Origin: Rhinopomastus cyanomelas
Lineage: Eukaryota > Chordata > Aves > Bucerotiformes > Rhinopomastidae
NCBI GenBank assembly: GCA_013400115.1
Contig: VXBP01007098.1
Span: 186,001-250,000 of the forward strand
Direction: 5' to 3'
Length of the DNA stretch: 64,000 nucleotides
Part shown: positions 59,057-64,000 of the stretch, in pieces
How positions within the stretch are numbered: position 1 is the stretch's first letter
Layout of the letters: every line of letters starts with the position of its first letter
Made by a program: the position numbers and the translations under genes
Notes under the pieces: model-generated
Seen by the model: the letters and a program-made list of their open reading frames with translations, nothing else
The model's database searches: none
What the model was told of the DNA's origin: nothing

Positions 59057-59160
59057 TCCATGGCTTCTCCAGTGAGGTGAGTCTGCTCTGGCAGGGGGAT
59101 TGGACTAGATGATCTTTCAAGGTCCCTTCCAATCCCTGATGATTCTATAATTCTATGATT
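59057..59160 (+). mobile_element. Second copy of the short CR1-tailed insertion
   Basis: Begins TCCATGGCTTCTCCAGTGAG, identical over 20 nt to the leader of the inverted copy at 48384-48481. It continues with CTGCTCTGGCAGGGGGATTG, GACTAGATGATCTTTCAAGG and the tail ATTCTATAATTCTATGATT. The two copies differ at only a few positions and share the 3' UTR variant CCCTGATGATTCTAT. Unlike 48384, no independent target duplication can be defined, because the flanking CR1 tail obscures it. Confidence 0.9.
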
Positions 59161-59358
59161 TTAACCCTATTTAGCTCTTCAACAGAACAGAGAACACCCT
59201 GAGGAAAGGGTCTTTTCCTATCTGCATTCTCAGCTGGTGTCATCTGGTTTATCTCAGATAAGAAGTCACTTACATCAAGATAACACACTGTTTACTTCCA
59301 GTGGACTTACTAGCCACCACCCAACATTCACAGGACAAACTTGATTCTTTTTGGTGTT

Positions 59359-59737
59359 TCATAGAATCAGTAGGGATTGGAAGGGACCTCATAAGATCAT
59401 CCAGTCCAATCCTCCTGACAAAGCACAATCACCTAGACCAAGTCACACAGGAACACATCCAGGTGGGTCTTAAACATCTCCAGAGAAGGAGACTCCACAA
59501 CCACCCTGGGCAGCCTGTTCCAGTGCTCTGTTACCCTCACTGGGAAGAAGCTCCTTCTCATATTTATATGGAACCTCCTATATTCCATCTTATGACCATT
59601 GCCCCTCGTCCTGACACTAGATGACACTGAGCAGAGCCTGGTTCCATCCTCATGACACCCACCCCTCACATATTTATAGACATTAATGAGGTCACCCCTC
59701 AGTCTCCTCTTCTCCAAGCTGAAGAGACCCAGCTTGT
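59359..59737 (-). mobile_element. CR1 LINE 3' fragment with ORF2 C-terminus
   Basis: Starts TCATAGAATCAGTAGGGATT. The minus strand (59433-59771) keeps an open frame whose C-terminal about 100 residues are the CR1 ORF2 end (LGLFSLEKRRLRGDLINVYK, GGCHEDGTRL, VRVTEHWNRLPRVVVESPSLE, FKTHLDVFLCDLV). It is a fairly young copy, truncated upstream of LGLFSLEK. Confidence 0.97.
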
Positions 59738-60568
59738 CAGTGTTTCCAGGACTAAAGTCCTGAACATGCAAAAGGCTATGACAGACACGTTCTAACCTTT
59801 ATTCTTTGGTTGAACGATGAATAACGAATGAGAGGCAGAAAGCAGGATCTGTTGCTACAATATTTGCAAGCTCAGAAAACAAGCAGGAGGGCTTTTCTCT
59901 GGAAACCTTTATTCCAATGAAAAATGTGATCTTTCTCATCTGAAATGAGGGTGTCACTTAATCTCCATTTGTAGCTGTATGTTCTGGCATTTGCTCTACA
60001 ATGCTGGGGAAGATGAAGAGCAGAGGGAAGGGAGTTTGTTGAAGTTGAATGATCACATATTGACAACATGGCATTGTTATGCTTGGGGAGGGGCAGAATT
60101 ATGGACCCACCTCTGGTGCTGCGAGGCCTGGGCTGCTTTCTGGCCCAAGAAAAGCTGCCAGCACTGTGAAGGAGCAGTGCTTGCTCCCATTTGACTTCGC
60201 GTGAGGTCTTCTCAAACGGCTACTGGCTCAGCAGCACCCATTCAGATGGCTGCAAACTGACTGAGGGAACGCTCTTCGTGCCAGCTGCAGAACCAGGAGA
60301 CCTGCAGAACCAAAAGATCTCAGACCTAAACAAGAGATGGTCTTTTTTCTTAGTTTATTATAATCTAGCAACAATCTCATCTATCTCCAGCAGCCTTCAG
60401 TGTGTCCCAGCTATGCGCTCTTCCCAGCCAAGTACTGCCACTAGGGCATCTGTTTGCCACGGCTCAGAAAAGCCATGTCTGCTGGCCTCTGTGGCATGCA
60501 CAGGCAGGAAAGCCTCCACTTGCCATTTCCTCCAGCCTTTCATGCTGCACTAGTGACGTGGATCCTGT
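59738..60568. other. Unique sequence, no gene recognised
   Basis: About 0.8 kb between CR1 copies with no exon supported. Confidence 0.5.
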
Positions 60569-60667
60569 AGAATCATAGAATCATAGAATCATTAGGGATT
60601 GGAAGGGACCTCAAAGGCTCATCCAGTCCAATCCCCCTGCCACAGCAGGATCACCCAGACCAAGTCA
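60569..60667 (-). mobile_element. CR1 LINE 3' end
   Basis: The tail has three tandem ATCATAGA-type units (AGAATCATAGAATCATAGAA), then TTAGGGATTGGAAGGGACCT and the complement of the 3' UTR up to GATCACCCAGACCAAGTCAC. It abuts another CR1-family piece on the right. Confidence 0.95.
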
Positions 60668-60795
60668 CAGAGTCAGTCAGGGTTAGAAGGGACCACAGGA
60701 TCATCCAGTTCCAACTCCCCTACCATGGGCAGGGGCAGCCCACCCTAGATCAGGCTGGCCAGAGCCCCATCCAGCCTGGCCTAGCAGCTCTTCTC
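60668..60795 (-). mobile_element. Second CR1-family 3' end, different subfamily
   Basis: CAGAGTCAGTCAGGGTTAGA, AGGGACCACAGGATCATCCA, GTTCCAACTCCCCTACCATG, then CCCCATCCAGCCTGGCCTAG. The layout is that of a CR1 3' end, but the internal sequence is a distinct, older subfamily in the same orientation as its left neighbour. Confidence 0.82.
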
Positions 60796-60907
60796 ACCTA
60801 CAAAACCATGTGATAAGATGTGGCTGCACTGCAGTTAAGGCTCTAACCAGTCTTCTGCCTGGTGGGCAGCGAGTCCAGCTGGCACAGCTCAGAACCACTG
60901 CGGGCAG

Positions 60908-60977
60908 CAGGGGATTGGACTAAATGACCTCTCGGGGTCCCTTCCAATCCCTAATGTTCTGTGATTCTGCGATTCAT
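60908..60977 (+). mobile_element. Very short CR1 LINE 3' end
   Basis: CAGCAGGGGATTGGACTAAA, TGACCTCTCGGGGTCCCTTC and CAATCCCTAATGTTCTGTGA with tail TTCTGCGATTC. It faces outward relative to the minus-strand copies at 60569-60795. Confidence 0.92.
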
Positions 60978-62300
60978 TCTGAACTTGGGTTTGGGCAGAA
61001 GCCTCAGTGGAAAAAAAATTAGTTACAAGTGGTACATGATGTTCTTCATGATGTTCTTCCTTGCAACACATTCCCCTCCATGGTGCCAAAACGAGTGAAG
61101 AATATAATTTATCCCTGTACTGCTGCAAAATACAAACAATAGTTAACAACAGATTTTTCTACTACACGTTTGTTAGAAGAACGTGGTGAGAACAGGAGGA
61201 AGGAAAACAACAGGCTTGAACCCCCTATGGAGGAGTGAGAGCTAGCACTCACCTAGAGTAATGTCACACCACAAAGTCAAGCAAAACTGACATGGTTGAC
61301 ACCAGCTGGAGGTTTTCTTTATTGCAAGAGATCTCCAGGTTCAGACTCACAGAGAATACATGGAGGCAACTGTGGTCAGACATTGCACAGCTCCTCTGCT
61401 AAATAAAGACCTCCAGAATTCCCACAAAAGTGCTGGCAAAGCCTTCACGGCAAAGAGCATCTCCTACAGCCATCGAGAAGGTCTGTGTGATGCCAGGACT
61501 CAGAAGTAGGGAAAGCAATTGAGTGGGATGTTTTCTCCCTCTCTACCTCCCTTGTTCATCTATTAATCTGCTGTTAGTGCAGAGAAGAGCTCTGGGTGTC
61601 CATCAAAGGGGAGAACACAGCTGCTGTATATAGCACAAAGCTCCATCCTAAGTGTACTATGGCTTCATAAACTGGAATTAATTTTTAATTCTCTTTCATT
61701 TTAGCTTTCTGCTGAGAAGATGTCTCTCTCCTTCTTTCACTCCTTGCTTCTTTTGTGACAACAAAAAAATCCATCACTGAGACACTGTCAGCTACAAGAG
61801 CCTCACAGTAACAGTTAAAAAATAAGTTGCAGAAACAGTTCATAGGATCTTTAATCCATTAATGAAAGGGACATTGTGCTGAGAGGATATAGAAGGTGCC
61901 TTTTATGTCCTCTCAAAACAATATTTCTCAGACTAAATCCCCCTGTGCCCACTACAGTTCTTGCTTTGCTGCCTTTCAAGGAAAGCCAAACAACTCTACC
62001 CCAATCCTGAACCGTATTTTTCAGGTTAAATGATTGCATTTGTTCTTCTTAGCTCTTTTATAAAAAGACTAAGCTCTATTTTGCCAAAGCTGTTGGGCTT
62101 TGAGTGTAAGTCACAGCGTGGCACAGGAGAGAGCACCCTGCAGCCTCCGTAGGACCGGATGGGAACGTATTGCAGCCGTGTACATGAGCACCTACGGGTC
62201 GTGGACTTGTGCACACGTGCACGTGCTGAATGATGTGTGTGTACAGAGAGTGAGTTCTGTGTAGCTTGTGATCTTCAGAAAGGAAGCCCGGGGCGGAGAT
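60978..62300. other. Unique sequence, no gene recognised
   Basis: About 1.3 kb with no repeat or exon. A GTGCACACGTGCACGTGC-like alternating phrase lies near 62210. Confidence 0.5.
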
Positions 62301-62525
62301 TTAATCACATGTCATTGTCTGTTATGCATTCATAAAAAGATGAACAATTATGGCAATTGAAGGAAACCTATCATCAGCCAAGAGGAAAAGACTATTTTTC
62401 TGAAGCGTACAAATTCAGCCTTTTATGACAAAATGACTACTTAAGGCTTAAAATTCTAATCATTACCATTTGCTTCCTAAAGTACCCACCTCCCTTTATC
62501 TGCACTTTGAACCGAAAGCACAAAT
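62301..62525. promoter_or_regulatory. Candidate conserved non-coding block
   Basis: AT-rich non-repetitive stretch with CAATTATGGCAATTGAAGG, TTATGCATTCATAAAAAG and CTAATCATTACC, and no long open frame. It is compositionally similar to conserved enhancers; function is not shown. Confidence 0.27.
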
Positions 62526-64000
62526 CTCTTTGAAATGTTTCTGGTCTCTAAAGGGTTGAAAGCATTTTTCCCTCATAATTTAATGCTGCAGCCAGGTAGG
62601 GATGGCAGGATTTCTTCTCTCTCAATGCTGAGCGAGTCATCCTGGGCACAGCCTGACCTCGCAGGAGCTGGCCCCTTCCTGCCTGCAGTGCTGGTGGAGG
62701 GCATCAGAGGGGTACCCACACCCTTCCCTCAGGGCGCTGCAAACAAGCCCCCACCACACCCTGCCATCAGGAAGGTGATGCTCAGGGGGACGGTTTTGAA
62801 GGTTTGATATAGCTTCTGTGACACCTTTCAGAAGAGGAAAGGGGTGCCCAGCTCAACACAGCTGAAAAAACAAAGAAAGGAGGGAGAAAAAAATAAGCCG
62901 TTTCCTCTGAGTTCTTCGTTTTCACTGCACTTGCCAGCCACAGCCCAAAGGTGCCCTGTCGGAGGTCAGAGGGTGGGAGGCAAGGAGGAATTTCAGCTCC
63001 CCCCTGCTGGGACTCGGTTCACTGGAGGAGCTCAGGCCCATTTCTACAGCCTTTGCTCATAAAAACTGCTTTGGCTGGAGGTATCTAAGTCCAGTCAGGC
63101 AGCCAGGTGGCATCAGAAAGAAACTAGCAAGTTGGCAGTCCTGCCTCCAAGGTCTGCAGCTTGAGGACAACATCAGCCTGTTTTTCCTCAAATTTCCTTT
63201 CGTCTTCTTCTCTCCACTGCCTGGAGTGAGAGACATCTGTACATCCTTTTGTTGCCACTGGAGTAGCCAGGTCCCTTCGAGACAGCCAGGATGCAGGACA
63301 GTTCTGGATGCTACTTGGGTGTGGGACCGTGTGGATGACAGCACCTTGCTTCTAATGCCCCCCCTGGGGCACACAGCAGAGCAGAGCCAACTCACTCCAG
63401 GTTGCATCCAGCAGCGCAGAATGACGAGTACCTGTTTCAAGAGGGGAATCTGCTATCCAGGGCTGCATCTTCTGTGCAAATCCTCCAGCAGCAGGTTAAA
63501 CAAGTTTGCTGATCAGCTACATCATACCCAGCAGAGCTGGGCCCAGAGAGCAGGAACTGGGGTTCAGCCCTCACCTCTGATAAAATCTTACAGAAGCTCT
63601 CAGTGCAGCAGCGATGGGGAGTGACAGCAGACTTACACAACACAACCCCTTACACCCAACATGCAAGCACAGCACTTGCTTTCTCTGCAGGCTTCAAACA
63701 GCAAAGGGCCTTCAATTAGCAGCTGGTTTTGCTGCAAAAATGCACTGAGATCGTTGTACTGGGAAGCCAGTCTCTGCCAAGTCCAAGCAGCTCTTTCACT
63801 GTGTCAAAGACCACCTCAGACCCAGCACATCTGGCACCGAGGACCATCCCTGGTCAGCCTTGGCAGTCAAGAAACAGTAGTGTCCAGGTGAGCTCTCTCT
63901 TCTTGCCCATGCGAAGCCTTGCTCTGTTCTGCAGGGAGGTTTTCCTTCCCCCTCTGCTCCAGCCATGGCAAATCAAGCCTCGCTGAGCCTTCCCAGCTGA
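62526..64000. other. Unique sequence to the window edge, no gene recognised
   Basis: About 1.5 kb. Overlapping frames on both strands between 63050 and 63990 have no recognised domain. No repeat is seen. Confidence 0.45.

Overview
The window looks like ordinary nuclear DNA from a bird. The diagnostic signal is at least 25 copies or pieces of the LINE retrotransposon CR1, recognised by its 3' end (a block reading GGATTGGACTAGATGATC, then a GGTCCCTTCCAATCC-type block, then a short ATTCTATG-type tandem tail). My approximate intervals sum to about 6 kb, near 9% of the window. One copy still carries 412 uninterrupted codons of reverse transcriptase, so CR1 was active fairly recently in this lineage. 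Abundant young CR1 would fit a CR1-rich avian group such as woodpeckers and relatives, but that is only inference.

Layout: 1-5.1 kb is unique sequence with three CR1 pieces. 5.1-5.4 kb is a long (CTTT)n tract. 5.4-17 kb is unique sequence with scattered short CR1 3' ends. 17.6-18 kb holds an older CR1 split by a younger one. 18-30 kb is the most repeat-poor part, with stretches resembling non-coding regulatory DNA (18.95-19.25, 27.08-27.25 and 28.3-28.8 kb). 33.5-34.1 kb holds a second CR1-in-CR1 nest. 36.3 kb is a GGGA tract and 37.1-37.36 kb a CpG-rich patch. 38.0-38.66 kb has two CR1 copies facing outward as an inverted repeat. 40-44 kb has a (CA)n repeat, an octamer-containing AT-rich block and a second CpG-rich patch. 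48.1-48.6 kb holds a third nest, whose inner insert has a clear 6-bp target duplication. 54.7-56.1 kb is the longest CR1. 59-61 kb is a CR1 cluster. The last 3 kb is unique, with an AT-rich block at 62.3-62.5 kb.

No host protein-coding exon, tRNA, rRNA, CRISPR array or complete LTR element could be supported. The open frames away from CR1 lack recognisable domains and look like chance frames, so the window reads as intergenic or deep intronic. The most unusual observation is a short (about 100 bp) insertion type seen twice (48384-48481, minus; 59057-59160, plus). It joins the same 20-nt leader, which does not match the equivalent part of the other CR1 copies, to a CR1 3' end. One copy is bounded by a perfect 6-bp target duplication. 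This may be a small non-autonomous CR1-derived element.
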